Assembly (NCBI RefSeq): GCF_021917145.1 | Contig: NC_061075.1 | Coordinates: 424,215-488,214, forward strand | DNA length: 64,000 nt | Origin: Hypomesus transpacificus | Lineage: Eukaryota; Chordata; Actinopteri; Osmeriformes; Osmeridae | Direction of reading: 5' to 3' | Part shown: piece after piece, positions 1 through 18,072 of the stretch | Numbering within the stretch: the first letter of the stretch is position 1 | Layout: each line of letters starts with the position of its first letter | Made by a program: the position numbers and the translations under genes | The notes under the pieces: generated by a model | What the model was told of the DNA's origin: nothing | Seen by the model: only the letters and a program-made list of their open reading frames with translations | The model's database searches: none

Positions 1-60
1 TCCACACTTTATACTTCTTACCATCTTCACTCCAGCTCTGACCATCTTTCATGTGGACGA

Positions 61-464
61 ATCCCTGCCTCCCACCGTCTGTCTGTCTGTCTTCCCTGCC
101 TCCCACCGTCTGTCTGTCTGTCTGCCCTGCCTCCCACCGTCTGTCTGTCTGTCTGCCCTGCCTCCCACCGTCTGTCTGTCTGTCTGCCCTGCCTCCCACC
201 GTCTGTCTGTCTGTCTGCCCTGCCTCCCACCGTCTGTCTGTCTGTCTGCCCTGCCTCCCACCGTCTGTCTGTCTGTCTGTCTGTCTGCCCTGCCTCCCAC
301 CGTCTGTCTGTCTGTCTGTCTGTCTGCCCTGCCTCCCACCGTCTGTCTGTCTGTCTGCCCTGCCTCCCACCGTCTGTCTGTCTGTCTGCCCTGCCTCCCA
401 CCGTCTGTCTGTCTGTCTGCCCTGCCTCCCACCGTCTGTCTGTCTGTCTGCCCTGCCTCCCACC

Positions 465-495
<31 letters not shown>

Positions 496-505
496 GTTCC
501 CCTGC
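61..505 (+). repeat. Minisatellite, 31-bp unit with TGTC core
   Basis: Units contain cccaccg followed by runs of ctgt and then gccctgcct. The spacing of cccaccg is 31 bp in most copies (for example 133 to 164), with longer copies where extra TGTC tetranucleotides are inserted. About 13-14 copies. Confidence 0.95.
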
Positions 506-624
506 TTCCTGCTTCCTGCTTCCTGCTGGGTTGTCTTTCTGGGGAGGTGTTCCTCCAGTGCTCCCTCTCCCCTTGCTTCTTTGGTTGCGCGTTTGAGCTG
601 TTGTGAGTCTCAGGGTGGGGGTTG

Positions 625-790
625 AGGGTTGGGGCTGGGGCTGGGGCTGGGGGGGCTGGGGCTGAGGCTGGGGGGGCTGGGGCTGAGGCTGAGGCTGGGG
701 CTGGGGGGGCTGGGGCTGAGGCTGGGGCTGGGGCTGGGGGGGCTGGGGCTGGGGGCGCTGGGGCTGGGGGGGCTGGGGCTGAGGCTGGCT
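625..790 (+). repeat. GGGGCT/GAGGCT hexanucleotide repeat
   Basis: Imperfect ggggct and gaggct hexamers with ggg insertions. The + strand is strongly G-rich and has runs of three to six G that could form G-quadruplexes. Confidence 0.9.
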
Positions 791-1249
791 TTGCTTCCTG
801 TAGACTGAGTATGTGTGTGCTGACGGTGTTGTGGGGCGGCAGTTCCCCTCCTGTCTGCCAGGGTCCTCTGGGGCTGCACCGGTGTACTACAGCTGAGAAG
901 GCTAATACCGTGCTCCACCACCAGAAGGCAGTAGAGATTCATCACCACAAAATGCAGTTAAACGTTCCTGGCTTTATCAGAGCTGTGTGTCAAACTGGGA
1001 CTCAAACAATCTGAAATAGACTGTAACTCCTGTTCTGTCCCTAACTCCTGCTGCTCTGGTTGGAACAGCTTGTTGTTGGCTCCTTGCTGGTAACCAGCTC
1101 AGGAACATTAAACAGGGATCCTGGAAGCATTACGTCGGCCTCTCCTTTCACGCGCTGCTGTTGTGACATCTTTCAAATCTCATTTCTGCCTCGGTGAGTC
1201 TCGGCCAAACGGCAGAGACGACATGTTTCCGTTTCCTTACATGACGTGT

Positions 1250-1999
1250 AAGGGTGTGTGTGTGAGGGTGTGTGTGTGAGGGTGTGTGTGTGAGGGTGTG
1301 TGTGTAAGGGTGTGTGTGTAAGGGTGTGTGTGTGAGGGTGTGTGTGTAAGGGTGTGTGTGTGAGGGTGTGTGTGTAAGGGTGTGTGTGTGAGGGTGTGTG
1401 TGTAAGTGTGGTTGTGTGAGGGTGTGTGTGTAAGGGTGTGTGTGTAAGGGTGTGTGTGTAAGGGTGTGTGTGTGAGGGTGTGTGTGTAAGGGTGTGTGTG
1501 TGAGGGTGTGTGTGTAAGGGTGTGTGTGTAAGGGTGTGTGTGTGAGGGTGTGTGTGTGAGGGTGTGTGTGTGAGGGTGTGTGTGTAAGGGTGTGTGTGTA
1601 AGGGTGTGTGTGTGAGGGTGTGTGTGTGAGGGTGTGTGTGTAAGGGTGTGTGTGTGAGGGTGTGTGTGTAAGGGTGTGTGTGTGAGGGTGTGTGTGTAAG
1701 GGTGTGTGTGTGAGGGTGTGTGTGTGAGGGTGTGTGTGTGAGGGTGTGTGTGTAAGGGTGTGTGTGTGAGGGTGTGTGTGTAAGGGTGTGTGTGTGAGGG
1801 TGTGTGTGTAAGGGTGTGTGTGTGAGGGTGTGTGTGTGAGGGTGTGTGTGTAAGGGTGTGTGTGTGAGGGTGTGTGTGTAAGGGTGTGTGTGTGAGGGTG
1901 TGTGTGTAAGGGTGTGTGTGTGAGGGTGTGTGTGTAAGGGTGTGTGTGTGAGGGTGTGTGTGTGAGGGTGTGTGTGTGAGGGTGTGTGTGTGTGTGTGC
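1250..1999 (+). repeat. 14-bp minisatellite agggtgtgtgtgtg/agggtgtgtgtgta
   Basis: About 53 tandem 14-bp units in which the last base alternates irregularly between g and a. One variant unit (aagtgtggttgtgtg) lies near 1405. The minus strand is open as a Thr/His-rich repeat translation without biological support. Confidence 0.95.
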
Positions 2000-2886
2000 A
2001 TGCAGAGTGCTGGGGTCAGTATTCAGGGGGAGGGTTCCTCCTCACATCTTCCCAACACGTGCTCCTCTCCTCCCACGGAGACAGATGTTCTGCTCTGATC
2101 ATTATGGGATGGAGCTAGTCAGTATTCCTCCACCCTTCCACCCCTCCATCCTCCTCTCCCTCCACCCCTGAATCTCTCCCCCCCTCCTCACCCCCAAGTG
2201 ACACCAAGTTCTCTTCCCCACTGGGTCATCCCAGTCCAGAACCGAGGGCCTCAACATCTGAACTTGATGAAGCGTCCATCCTCTTCTCTCTCTACAGAAA
2301 CATTCGTTTCCTCTCACATTTCTTGCTTGGATGAGTTCTTTCAGATTTAAGGCCTTTGCTGGGCGTCCGTCCAGAAGTAAAACTGGTTTCAATGTGTCGT
2401 TATTTGCTCAGGAGGAAGGGCAGGACCTCGTATATCAACGTATGGGGTAAATCATAAAGGAGAATGAGAGGAAGGAGGGGCTGGGCTCTTCTTAAACAGG
2501 AACCATGTGGTATTAGCTTCCCCCTCTCCACCGGGAGAACAGGACACAGACAGAGCCAGAAGAACTGCAAACTAGTTTGATCAGTTGTCATGGTTTACAG
2601 TCAACAAGTCAGCATGTTCACTGAAAGGAAAAGAAAGGCCAGGTGATCGTTGTGGTGGTAGTGACTTGTCAGGGCTGTGGGAGAGCAACCTTCTGAGTTC
2701 ACCAGCACCTCCCTCCTCTTCCCTCTCACTTCAACTGTTGTGCTGCTCTTTCCTCTCAGCTCTGCCTCAGGGGTTGACTATAGGTATCTGTCATCCCTCT
2801 CTCCTCCTCCCCTCATCCCTCTCTCCTCCTCCCCTCATCCCTCTCTCCTCCTCCCCTCATCCATCTCCCAGCTCCACCCTTCTTTT

Positions 2887-3055
2887 GTTCTGTGCTGTTC
2901 ATCGTTCCTCTCTGTTCTGTGCTGTTCATCGTTCCTCTCTGTTCTGTGCTGTTCATCGTTCCTCTCTGTTCTGTGCTGTTCATCGTTCCTCTCTGTTCTG
3001 TGCTGTTCATCGTTCCTCTCTGTTCTGTGCTGTTCATCGTTCCTCTCTGTTCTGT
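2887..3055 (+). repeat. 27-bp tandem repeat, about 6 copies
   Basis: Units start gttctgtgctgttcatcg at 2887 and recur every 27 bp (next at 2914). Because 27 is a multiple of three, open frames pass through on both strands and look protein-like. A shorter 22-bp array (catccctctctcctcctccc type, about 3 copies) precedes it at 2790-2870. Confidence 0.93.
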
Positions 3056-3507
3056 GACGGTCTCACTCCTCCACGTGTTGCATGCGGTTACTGTCAGTCC
3101 TCTGTCTGACAGTGTCACTTTATTATATTTGTTGTCTCAAATCAATGTTGTCTCTCAATTATTCTTTGTAAATACTTCAGGCACTTAACAGAGATAGTAG
3201 GTAGAGTTGGTGGTATATACAGTATTATTCTAGTGTCTCTGTGGGTGAAGATAGGATAAGATCTAGATAGGATCAGATCTAGCCTACTGTAGGTGAGCAT
3301 TCCTTCTTTGAGCTAAAATGTCAACAACAAAGCAGAGGAACAAACTTTCAGTGAGCGTTTTCAAACTGCACTCTACAAATTACTCTGAGATTATTTTTGG
3401 ACAGACAGTAGAAGGCACTTTCAGACTGACTCAGTGAGGGACTGTGGTATATGAGTCCAGGCCAGACATCTAAGAGACACAGTCTGAAAGGGGCAGATGA
3501 GCATTGA

Positions 3508-9096
<5,589 letters not shown>

Positions 9097-9328
9097 TTGT
9101 CAGCAGAACGCGTCCTCAGAGAAGATCTGGAACACAGAGACTGACCTGTACTGTACATAGATCCCTGACACTGTACCTAGTTAACGTTCCCAACACCCCC
9201 TCCCAACCCCAGCCCCACACACCACACCCCGCACATGCTCAGTTGATCACCAGGGTGCAGGGCACCAGTTTCCTCCTGGCTGGAACCCACAGTTGTTGTG
9301 TCGGCTTCTGCTGCCTTTTCCAGACATT

Positions 9329-9605
9329 CCCACAAGAGAAACAGAGAGAATGAAAGAGAGAGAGGGAGAAAAACAGAGAGAATGAAAGAGAGAGAGGGAG
9401 GGAAACAGAGAGAATGAAAGAGAGAGAGGGAGAGAAACAGAGAGAATGAAAGAGAGAGAGGGAGAGAAACAGAGAGAATGAAAGAGAGAGAGGGAGAGAA
9501 ACAGAGAGAATGAAAGAGAGAGAGGGAGAGAAACAGAGAGAATGAAAGAGAGAGAGGGAGAGAAACAGAGAGAATGAAAGAGAGAGAGGGAGAGAAACAG
9601 AGAGA
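9329..9605 (+). repeat. 32-bp purine-rich minisatellite
   Basis: Units contain aaacagagagaatgaaagag followed by agagagggag and recur every 32 bp (for example 9371 and 9403); about 8 copies. Confidence 0.93.
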
Positions 9606-10666
9606 GAAATGGAGGAATAAGTAGGTGTTCCTTGTTTAAAAAAGGCTAAACACAGTAAACTGTAATGTAGATGTCAATAACACATTTAGCTTAAAACTAG
9701 CTTGAAATCTCCTCAGAGAACAAAAACAAACAAACCATGATAGTCAAATGTAAAGAGTCAATAAATGTCAACATGAATCCCATTAATACATTTTCACTTC
9801 TACAGAACAGATAGGTGGTTTTTGAACCACAATGCTGCTCTTATGATCCTATACAGTTATATTGGACTGCTGCACAAAGCTACGTTAAACAGATCCATTC
9901 AAACACATCTTACTGAGATAGCTTTAGCTTGGCTGGTAATCAGTGTCTCTCTAGTGTCTCATCTCTACGGCAGTCTCAGCTGTTGGCTAGCGAGCCCTGG
10001 AGCTCATCTAACAGGACTGATACAATAATCCTGCAGCCATCTTGAGTTGCTATGAGTGGTCAAACCTTGCAGCCATGGCAACATGACCAAGAAGGGCAGG
10101 TGTCAAGCGGTCACACAACCGTCTGGCGGTCTGGTGAAGCCAGTTCCTGCTACTTCCTCCTGTAGCTGCCTGGGAGTTGTAGTTTTGACCGCTGTAGTTC
10201 TGACCACTTCCTGTAATCTGCTATCAGATTAACTTTTCTGAAGATCCGAAATGTAATCCTTAACGTCTTTCCTGACTTTCCTTTTTATTAAGATGTGAGA
10301 TATTTACAAATTCAGCTGCGTCATTATTTATTTCTGCATGTATTTATTTACATAGACAATTATATTTATATGGTAGTACAGTGCAATTTATGCACATGGC
10401 ACTTTTTACTATGAGTTCCTTAAACATTTTGATAAACATGACCTGGACCCCCCCTACCAACCCATGACTGCGGTAAACGCTAGCCCCCCAAAACACCACA
10501 ACAACAACGTCAATTTACACGGGGCCAGCTTGTCCTGATGCTGAATATTACTTGAATTATGTCATTACTTATATATATAATCTGAGTAGTTGTACCTGAG
10601 CTTCGAGGCACTGTTACCTGTGATGTGATGTGTGACTGGGACAGAGGGCACTGAAGCCAGCTAGAG

Positions 10667-10890
10667 TACTGAGTCAGCAGGGAGTCAGCTGAGTCAGCAG
10701 GGAGTCAGCTGAGTCAGCAGGGAGTCAGCTGAGTCAGCTGAGTCAGCAGGGAGTCAGCTGAGTCAGCAGGGAGTCAGCTGAGTCAGCAGGGAGTCAGCTG
10801 AGTCAGCAGGGAGTCAGCTGAGTCAGCAGGGAGTCAGCTGAGTCAGCAGGGAGTCAGCTGAGTCAGCAGGGATTCAGCTGAGTCAGCAGG
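10667..10890 (+). repeat. 20-bp minisatellite gagtcagctgagtcagcagg
   Basis: About 11 copies. Each unit holds two TGAGTCAG cores, which match the AP-1/TRE consensus TGASTCA, so some 20 AP-1-like sites are clustered here. Whether they act is unknown. Confidence 0.93.
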
Positions 10891-13326
10891 GCTCTTACAC
10901 GATGGACAGAAAACCTGTCAAACAGTCTGTTTGTAGCACACAAGACAAAACTAAGTTTGTACATTGATATTGATGTAGTGCCTCTCTTTTCGACATACAC
11001 CATAAGCATCAGATCATTTGATTCTACTTCATCATCATGCTGCTGTTGTCATGGATACTTCCCCTGTATCCCAGTCCTACTGCATCATACATGACTGTCT
11101 TCTGATTACCTTCAACTGTGTGTGTGAGTGTGTGGTATGTTTGTGTGTGCACAAGAAAATATACTGTATTTCAAGCCAGACTGTACAGTAAATGTTATAC
11201 ACCTAGTATGATCCCATACAGTACGGTATTTTCTAAACATATCTAGTGACAGTATAAATATTGGTTTCTTCAGAAAACCTACTAATATTGAATTACTGAC
11301 AACCGACTGGCGGACTGCTATCTCCCGGAGACTTCCTGTGTATTCCTGACATGTAAGCAGGAAGCCTTGTCTTTAAGAGGGAAGCTCTCCCTAGACTTGT
11401 CATGTCAGTTCAGACACTCCCTGGATGCTTTCTGACCACTGTGATCTGGACAGTACCAAAGCTCTCACCTTCTAGAGAAAGAGAGGCATTTTCAAGGTTG
11501 ATTTTATTGATGGTTTGACAGAAACACTGGATATGCAGAGAGCCCCTGTACGACTCCTCCCTCCCCACCAGTCCCATGACATGACCTGAGTGTCAGAGAG
11601 CAAGGAAGATAAGGCATGTCGGGATGACAAGATGATGCAGAACCTGCCAAACACCTCGGTGCTCCAGCTGTCCCTGATGCTCAGCTGGGATGGACTTGAG
11701 TGTTTGCTTGTTTGTGACCGCATGATTGACGGTGCACAGTGTGTGTTATGTACATGGGCTGACCAACATGCCCCATGACCACGGCTTATCCAGGTGTTCA
11801 CAGTTCTTCATTGGTGTCTAAGCTGAGCGCTCACCCAGGAACAAGGGCTGTCAATGGGCCAGGACTCTGTCACATTCCCCCTACTGCTGGTTCGCTTAGA
11901 GATTCAGAAAGCAGATTGGAGAAATGACTGGGGTGACTTCAGCCCGGTGGGTTTACGAGCGTGTCCTAGATAGCATGCTCAGACACAGAGGGTCCTAGGC
12001 CAGCCAACCTAGACAGCATGCTCAGACACAGAGGGTCCTAGGCCAGCCAACCTAGACAGCATGCTCAGACACAGAGGCACGATTGTAAATCTCCATCAAA
12101 CAAAAAGCCTACTGAAACATAAACCTAATGTCTGTCCAGGCACCATGTAAACAGTGCTGCTGTGTCAAGACTAAGGGACGGCTGGGAACCATTTTAAATA
12201 TTTACAGCTCTTCTGAGCAATGCTTATTACAGTAAAACATCCATACCTGAGTGTATACCTGTTTGACAGTGCTCTTTGTGTTGTGGGAAGCTATGGATAT
12301 TAGACTGAACATAAATGAACATGGATCACTGACTCAAAATCTCCAATCTTCATGTATTGTAAAACCACAAAGTGATATTGGATAAAAAGGAACAGCATTG
12401 TATTTGCATACAGCTATTGTGTGTTTTGAAATTATTATAATTCTCTTGGAGAGGAAGCTGTAGGATATTACAGCTGAGGCGATGTCATAAGGAACATCAT
12501 ATACAGTATCAAAGACAAGTCTGGCTTAGTCTGCTCATGGTCTGTGTGTGTGTTTGTGTGTGTGTTGGTGTGTGTATTCTGCTGTATGTAAGTCTTCGTG
12601 TTGTGGTGTCTCGCCATGCAGGCAGTTTTGATGCTTGGCTGTAGTTTTTGTTTTCAGCTGAAGAATGGGGCGCTTGCTTTGTTATTTGAGGAGAAACACC
12701 TTGAGGTGCACTGTATATCAGGTATTGTCTGATGTCAGAACATCCGTCTCGTTTGACTGTCTGCCTACCAAAGTTCCACTGGTGCAACACAGAACAAATA
12801 CACTGAATGTAACAGAAACAAACTATCAAACTTATTGCTATATTGGATTGTCGATTGCAAACCTATTTAACTGGTTTGGGTGCCGGATACAGTCAATAAC
12901 TCAGTCAATAAGACTATTTGTAGGAAGTAGTATTTAATTTAGGCCCCGTAGACATTGTTACACAGTGTTAGTGTTCAGTATATTACTATAACTGTTCCTC
13001 TGACCACAGTGTCCTTCACTAAACCCTGACAGCCTTGCAAAGCAGAACCTTTTCTAACCATCACCTCGGTTTCCATTTGTGTGCTTCCATATTTAACCAG
13101 AACTGTTTGTCATTAGCTCTGTCGAACTCCACACATAATCCTTTTTTCCTATTTTTTTCATGTTCATTTGCATTGTATATAGACATGATTGCTGTGAAAG
13201 ATGTATTATAAAGCCGTAACCCGTTTATACCATCTTAAATGGGCAGTAGTTCAATCAATGTCTCTATTTGAGTGTTGGAGTTAAGCGTCAAATGTTTGTG
13301 TACACTAAACACATTGTCAGATATGA

Positions 13327-13332
13327 AATAAA
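13327..13332 (+). terminator. Polyadenylation signal AATAAA, probable kif1a end
   Basis: Canonical hexamer in gaaataaacgtgaaac, followed within 60 bp by T/G-rich sequence (tgtctgcccgtttgtttctt). It lies downstream of kif1a and about 900 bp before the scly start codon. Confidence 0.6.
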
Positions 13333-13439
13333 CGTGAAACATTATGCAACACTATCAATGTCTGCCCGTTTGTTTCTTTGCTTCTTACATGACTAGAGGG
13401 AACTACTGATTTTGAACAGCCCACAACTGTAAGGGTTAA

Positions 13440-14226
13440 CATAGATGTCAACATGGCACTTCCGGTTCCAGAAGCGTCAGTGTTGAACTAAAAGGTCCAC
13501 GTTTATACGATAAATAATGAATCGGGATTCACATCGTTTTGTCTCAACGCGGCCGGTCGACCGGTCGTTCCTCAGTGCTAAGATATAAAGGAACGACAAT
13601 ATATGTATATCATTGTTTCCCATCATAACTAGCCGTTGTTGGCTGTGGGTCTTACCTGCATCATAACGACTCAAACTTCTTGCTACACTTTTGTTTCGAA
13701 TCGGCGGCACCAAACTGGTGCACCGCGAGATGACCCTACAAACGTAAATAAGAGCGGAGTCTCATCGAAGCTCTAATTTCGAAAGCTGGTTAGCAAATCA
13801 TTGACAAGCTTTTTTCCAGCCACCTTCGCGTCTCAAAGGTTGGACAGTCGTAAACTTGAAGTGTCTGTTTTTATTGTGATACTGATGTGGGTGAAACAAG
13901 CATCCTTTTCTCTAAACAGCTTGTTGTTGACATGAGTAAACTGATTTGCTAGCACCCGCTACACAGCTAACGTTAGTAAACTGCTTGTGTCCATGGATGG
14001 ACACGCATAATATTTTAGCTACTGTAGCTAATGGCTAGATAGGAACTACTGTACTGTTGTGACTTTGGTCATGTTCAGCTAGGCATTACCTACGTTTACT
14101 TTGTCTCACGCTCACTCGGTCACAGACGTACCCCATAACTTAAACCAGTTATCTATCTAACTTCCTCTGCCACAAATTCACTATAACAAAATCAGCAATT
14201 GTCTTTGTGACTTTTTTCAATAGTTT
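13440..14226 (+). promoter_or_regulatory. scly: Presumed scly promoter and 5'UTR region
   Basis: The stretch between the kif1a poly(A) signal and the scly ATG holds more CpG than its flanks, including a perfect 12-bp palindrome ccggtcgaccgg at 13553-13564. No clear TATA box could be assigned. Promoter function is inferred from position only. Confidence 0.35.
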
Positions 14227-17200
14227 ATGATGACTGACCCAGGCGCGAGCTGCAATAAAGGCCACCACCATCATCATCACGCATATCATGACCATACACT
14301 GGATCACCCGTCAGATGTGGACAGGTTTGACCAAATGAATCCACATTTGTAAACAACTCGTTTTTGAAACGTTCAGAAACGTTTACTAACGCTAACTCTG
14401 GCTAATGCTTGTCTGTTTTCTTTACCGGTGTCATCACCCGTTCCAATAACCATCATGCAGGATCTACATGGACTACAATGCTACCACCCCTTGCGAACCT
14501 GAGGTGGTCCAGGCCATCTCCGATGCGCTTCTGGAGGCGTGGGGGAACCCTAGTAGCGGCTACGCTGCCGGTGAGAAGCTGGTTGTGATACCTAGCTTCC
14601 GTCCAGTCCTGTTGATATAGCTGGTCTATGGAAGCAAATCAGTGACATCATGTTTTGAATTGAAGGCATAAAATATTTCATATTGACATTTAAACACCAC
14701 CAAATGTGTTGGTTTTGAATTAACCTCCTTAAATTTGAAATATAAATTAATTTCAAAGTAAAAAAAGAAATTCAGGTTGCTCAAATTCGAAAAGTAAAAT
14801 TCAGATCCCAAAAACTAAAAAATAAATTGAGTTAATTTGACTTCAGTCGAAATTTGACTTAATTTAGCTGAATCGGTTAATCACTGCATCCCTCTACTAT
14901 GTCCAGGTGTTCATTTCAGAACCCTGCCTGACTAGTTTGATGTGATCCACATCTTGGTTTTTCGCCCCAGGTGTAAAAGCCAAGCAGGTGATCAACCAGG
15001 CCAGAGAGGATGTTGCCCGCATGGTGGGCGGCAGCACAGAGGACATCATCTTCACCTCAGGAGGAACAGAGGTGTGCAAGACATAACACAGCTTCACTGA
15101 CACTATCAGAACATCATTTAGCTTTAAGTCACTATTCTTATCTGTTATTTCTTTCAGTCCAGCGTGTCCTGTGCAGGGCAGCGTTGGGTTTTACCTGGTC
15201 AGTGACGTGTGATCCTCTTACCTTCCAGGCCAACAGCCTGGTGTTCCACACGGCTGTGGAGCACTTCAACAGGAGCTGCAGGGAGGAGGAGCTGTCTGTG
15301 GGGGGGAGACGGCTCCTCAACGGGGCCCCAGACGTCCCCCACATCATCACCTCCAGCGTGGAGCACGACTCGGTGACCCTGACCGCCAACCACCTGCAGA
15401 AGGAGGGCAGGGCAGGTGGGTCCATGCTACCCGTGTTGTGACTGTTCAGGCTGGACACAAACCCTCGGTTTATGAAAGTTAGTACACCAGTGGTCGTAGC
15501 TGCCGAAAATAACACTTGAGATACTTTCTGTCTTGTTCTTTACATCTTCAAGTTGTCTTTTTTGAATCCCTGACGGTGGCTCTAAAATCCTCGCTTGGTT
15601 TCTGCCACAGATGTGACGTTTGTGCCAGTCTCCAAGGTGACGGCCCAGGTGGAGGTGGAGGCTGTCATGGCCGCCGTGCGTCCCTCCACCTGCCTCATCT
15701 CCGTCATGATGGCCAACAACGAGACGGGGGTCCTGATGGTGAGACCAGACAGGAGAGACCAGACAGGGGAGACCAGACAGGAGAGACCAGACAGGGGAGA
15801 CCAGACAGGAGAGACCAGACAGGAGAGACCAGACAGGAGAGACCAGACAGGGGACACCAGACAGGAGAGACCAGACAGGAGAGACCAGACAGGGGAGACC
15901 AGACAGGGGAGACCAGACAGGGGAGACCAGACAGTCTTGATTGTGAGAAGAGCAGGATTATATAACGTACTAAAACATCATCTGTCATATTGTCCCCGCC
16001 CCTCCTCCTCAGCCAATCAAAGAGCTTGGTCAGAAGGTACGCGCCCTCAACAAGCAACGGCACCAGTATCCCAGAATACTTCTTCACACGGACGCAGCCC
16101 AGACTATAGGAAAGGTGCCTGTGGACGCCCGCGACCTGGAAGTGGATTATCTCACCATCGTGGGTCACAAGGTCAGCAGCTCTCACTGGCTGTGTGAGGA
16201 TGACAGAGAGGATGACAGAGAACAGAAAGTGCTGTCCCTTTCAGACTGGCTCCCACTCCGCTGCTCGTCATGTCAGGCGGCAAAAAGGCATGTTTACCCA
16301 GATATGAGATTCAGACGCTGTGATTGGTGGATGTAACCCTAGGAGGGCTGGTGTCTGTTGCAGTTCTACGGTCCCCGGATTGGAGCCCTGTATGTGAACG
16401 GCCCCGGGAGCTCCGCCCCGCTGTACCCCCTGCTGTTTGGAGGAGGCCAGGAGAGAAGCTTCAGACCTGGGTAGCGTTCATGCCAGCTTGAGCCTCTTCT
16501 GTTTCATCATTCATCAGCTGCCATGTACATCTAACACAACGTAGAACAGCCATCGCATACAGCACTCCTGCAATGTAGACCAGCTATGGTGCCAGACTTT
16601 TACTACCATACTTTTACCATCGTAACAGCTTAGAACACCTACCACCCATGTATACAGCAAGCTGAGGGTTAAGAATGAGCAGCAGAGGAAACTGTGATGT
16701 CTGACTGAGTCTTGAAGGACTCTTGTTTTCTCTTCCAGAACTGAGAACACAGCAATGATCGCTGGCCTGGGAAAGGTAGGTCCTCTGCTGTAGCCAGCTC
16801 TTCCTGGCCTGGCTGCCCAGGGTCTAGCTAGCAACACGCCAAGCTGAAGGGCTCTGTAGTGCTGCATGTTGGACATGCTCGTGGGTAAGCTGTGTTGTTG
16901 GGTTGTTAGGCTGCAGAGCTGGTGAACACCAACCTGCCTGGATACAGCAGCCACATGCTCAGCACCAGACTCTACCTGGAGCAGAGACTCAAGGTGAGAC
17001 ACTCATGACATAATTTCCTGTTAGCCTAGTACATCATTTCGTATCAGCCTCACGTTGAGTTGACATCCTGTTTGTGTGACCAGGCTGTGTTTGTGTGATC
17101 AGGCTGTGTTTGGGGAGAGCAAGCTCCATTTCAACAGCCTCTTCCCCGGCTCCGAGTGTCTTCCCAACACGTGTAACGTTTCCATCCTGGGCCCCGGATT

Positions 17201-17864
17201 GGAGGGTGAGTCGGGTCATGACCCCAACCTTGCTTCCTGCATTGTGATTGGTGTGTTTCAGTGTCCTCCAGCCCCGCTCCCAGTCTGGTCCCAGGGAGGT
17301 CGTGACCTGCCCCAGCAGGGCAGCTTGTAAACAACTAGCTCTGAATTATTTACACCTGTCCCCTCTCTCCCTCCCTCCTCTCTCTTCCCTCCCCCCAGGT
17401 AGGAAGGTGTTATCCAGCTGTAAGAGGCTGCTCGCCAGTGTGGGAGCTGCCTGTCACACAAACAGAGGAGACAGGTAAGAGGACGTTTCCCCTGCAGCAC
17501 ACCCATAACCACTACCTTCCCAGTATAACATCCTCCCTGCATCACCACACTGATACTACCAGTCTGACCACACCATGGTTATCACACTGGCCTCACCGGC
17601 ATTACTACACCACCACACCATCGTAACCTGTGTCTCCCTAAATCCTGCTGTGTGTGTGTGTGTGTGTGTGTGGTGTCTGTGTGGTGTGTGTGTGTGTTCA
17701 GGCCCTCCCACATCCTGCTGAGCTGTGGCGTTCCTCCGGAGGTGGCTTCCAACGCCGTGCGCCTGAGCGTGGGCAGAAACACGTCGAGGGAGGAGGTGGA
17801 GCAGGCGGTGCAGGACCTGAGGGCTGCCGTGACAACGCTGGAGCTGGCCTCCATGTTGGGATGA
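14227..17864 (+). CDS. scly: Selenocysteine lyase, complete
   Basis: PLP enzyme that breaks L-selenocysteine into L-alanine and selenide, recycling selenium in the cytosol. Twelve exons: 14227-14324, 14461-14570, 14971-15071, 15229-15415, 15611-15738, 16013-16171, 16364-16470, 16739-16775, 16910-16993, 17103-17205, 17399-17474, 17702-17864. They total 1353 nt (450 aa), close to the human enzyme, and every junction phase fits. The class V aminotransferase fold is visible: [27 protein letters not shown], the Schiff-base Lys in VGHKFYGPRIG (codon 16169-16171) and the catalytic Cys in SVGAACH (codon 17452-17454). The Cys context is that of selenocysteine lyase rather than mitochondrial NFS1. Start ATG 14227 is followed at once by a second ATG. 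The N-terminus carries six consecutive His codons. Confidence 0.95.
15739..15940 (+). repeat. 14-bp minisatellite gagaccagacaggg in scly intron
   Basis: About 14 copies begin at the 5' splice site of exon 15611-15738; the donor gtgagaccagacagga is the first unit. Units vary between gggga and ggaga. Confidence 0.93.
16013..16470 (+). CDS. scly: scly PLP-lysine exons
   Basis: Exons 16013-16171 and 16364-16470. The first ends exactly on the Schiff-base lysine codon (VGHK|FYGPRIG), so the intron splits the active-site loop. TDAAQ, which contacts the PLP ring in this fold, is in the same exon. The second exon carries the [11 protein letters not shown] loop. Confidence 0.93.
17399..17474 (+). CDS. 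scly: scly catalytic-cysteine exon
   Basis: A 76-nt exon encoding the flexible loop with the catalytic cysteine (TGT 17452-17454) in SVGAACHTN. This Cys gives selenocysteine lyase its specificity for selenium over sulfur substrates in the characterised mammalian enzyme. Confidence 0.92.
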
Positions 17865-18066
17865 CGACGTCACCGTCACACGTGCTGTAAATAGGAGATG
17901 AGGAGCACTTGTTTTGCTGCCCTGTTGGTGGTTACGGGTCTGATCCATGGGTTACTGTGCTGGGGTGATGCTAATCACTCATGCCCAAGTATCTGCCAGT
18001 ATTTCCAATAGTAATGGAGCCATACTGTATATACAGTAGTTACATACCTAGACATTGTGTGTGTTA

Positions 18067-18072
18067 AATAAA
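18067..18072 (+). terminator. scly: Polyadenylation signal AATAAA, scly
   Basis: AATAAA in gtgttaaataaagcaagg about 200 bp after the scly stop codon, consistent with a short 3'UTR. Confidence 0.75.

Larger units (their letters stand above)
9097..13350 (+). other. kif1a: Probable kif1a 3' untranslated region
   Basis: No coding exon is seen between the stop at 9096 and the scly promoter area. Sequence turns AT-rich after 9600, as expected of a long neuronal 3'UTR. An early AATAAA lies at 9760-9765 and a distal one at 13327-13332. It includes a 32-bp purine repeat (9329-9605), a 20-bp repeat (10667-10890) and a 45-bp repeat of about 2.5 copies (11969-12075). How far the transcript extends is an inference. 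Confidence 0.5.

Noticed and set aside
13477..13713. 78-codon minus-strand frame between kif1a and scly
   Set aside because: No recognisable domain or splice context; it overlaps the presumed scly promoter region.
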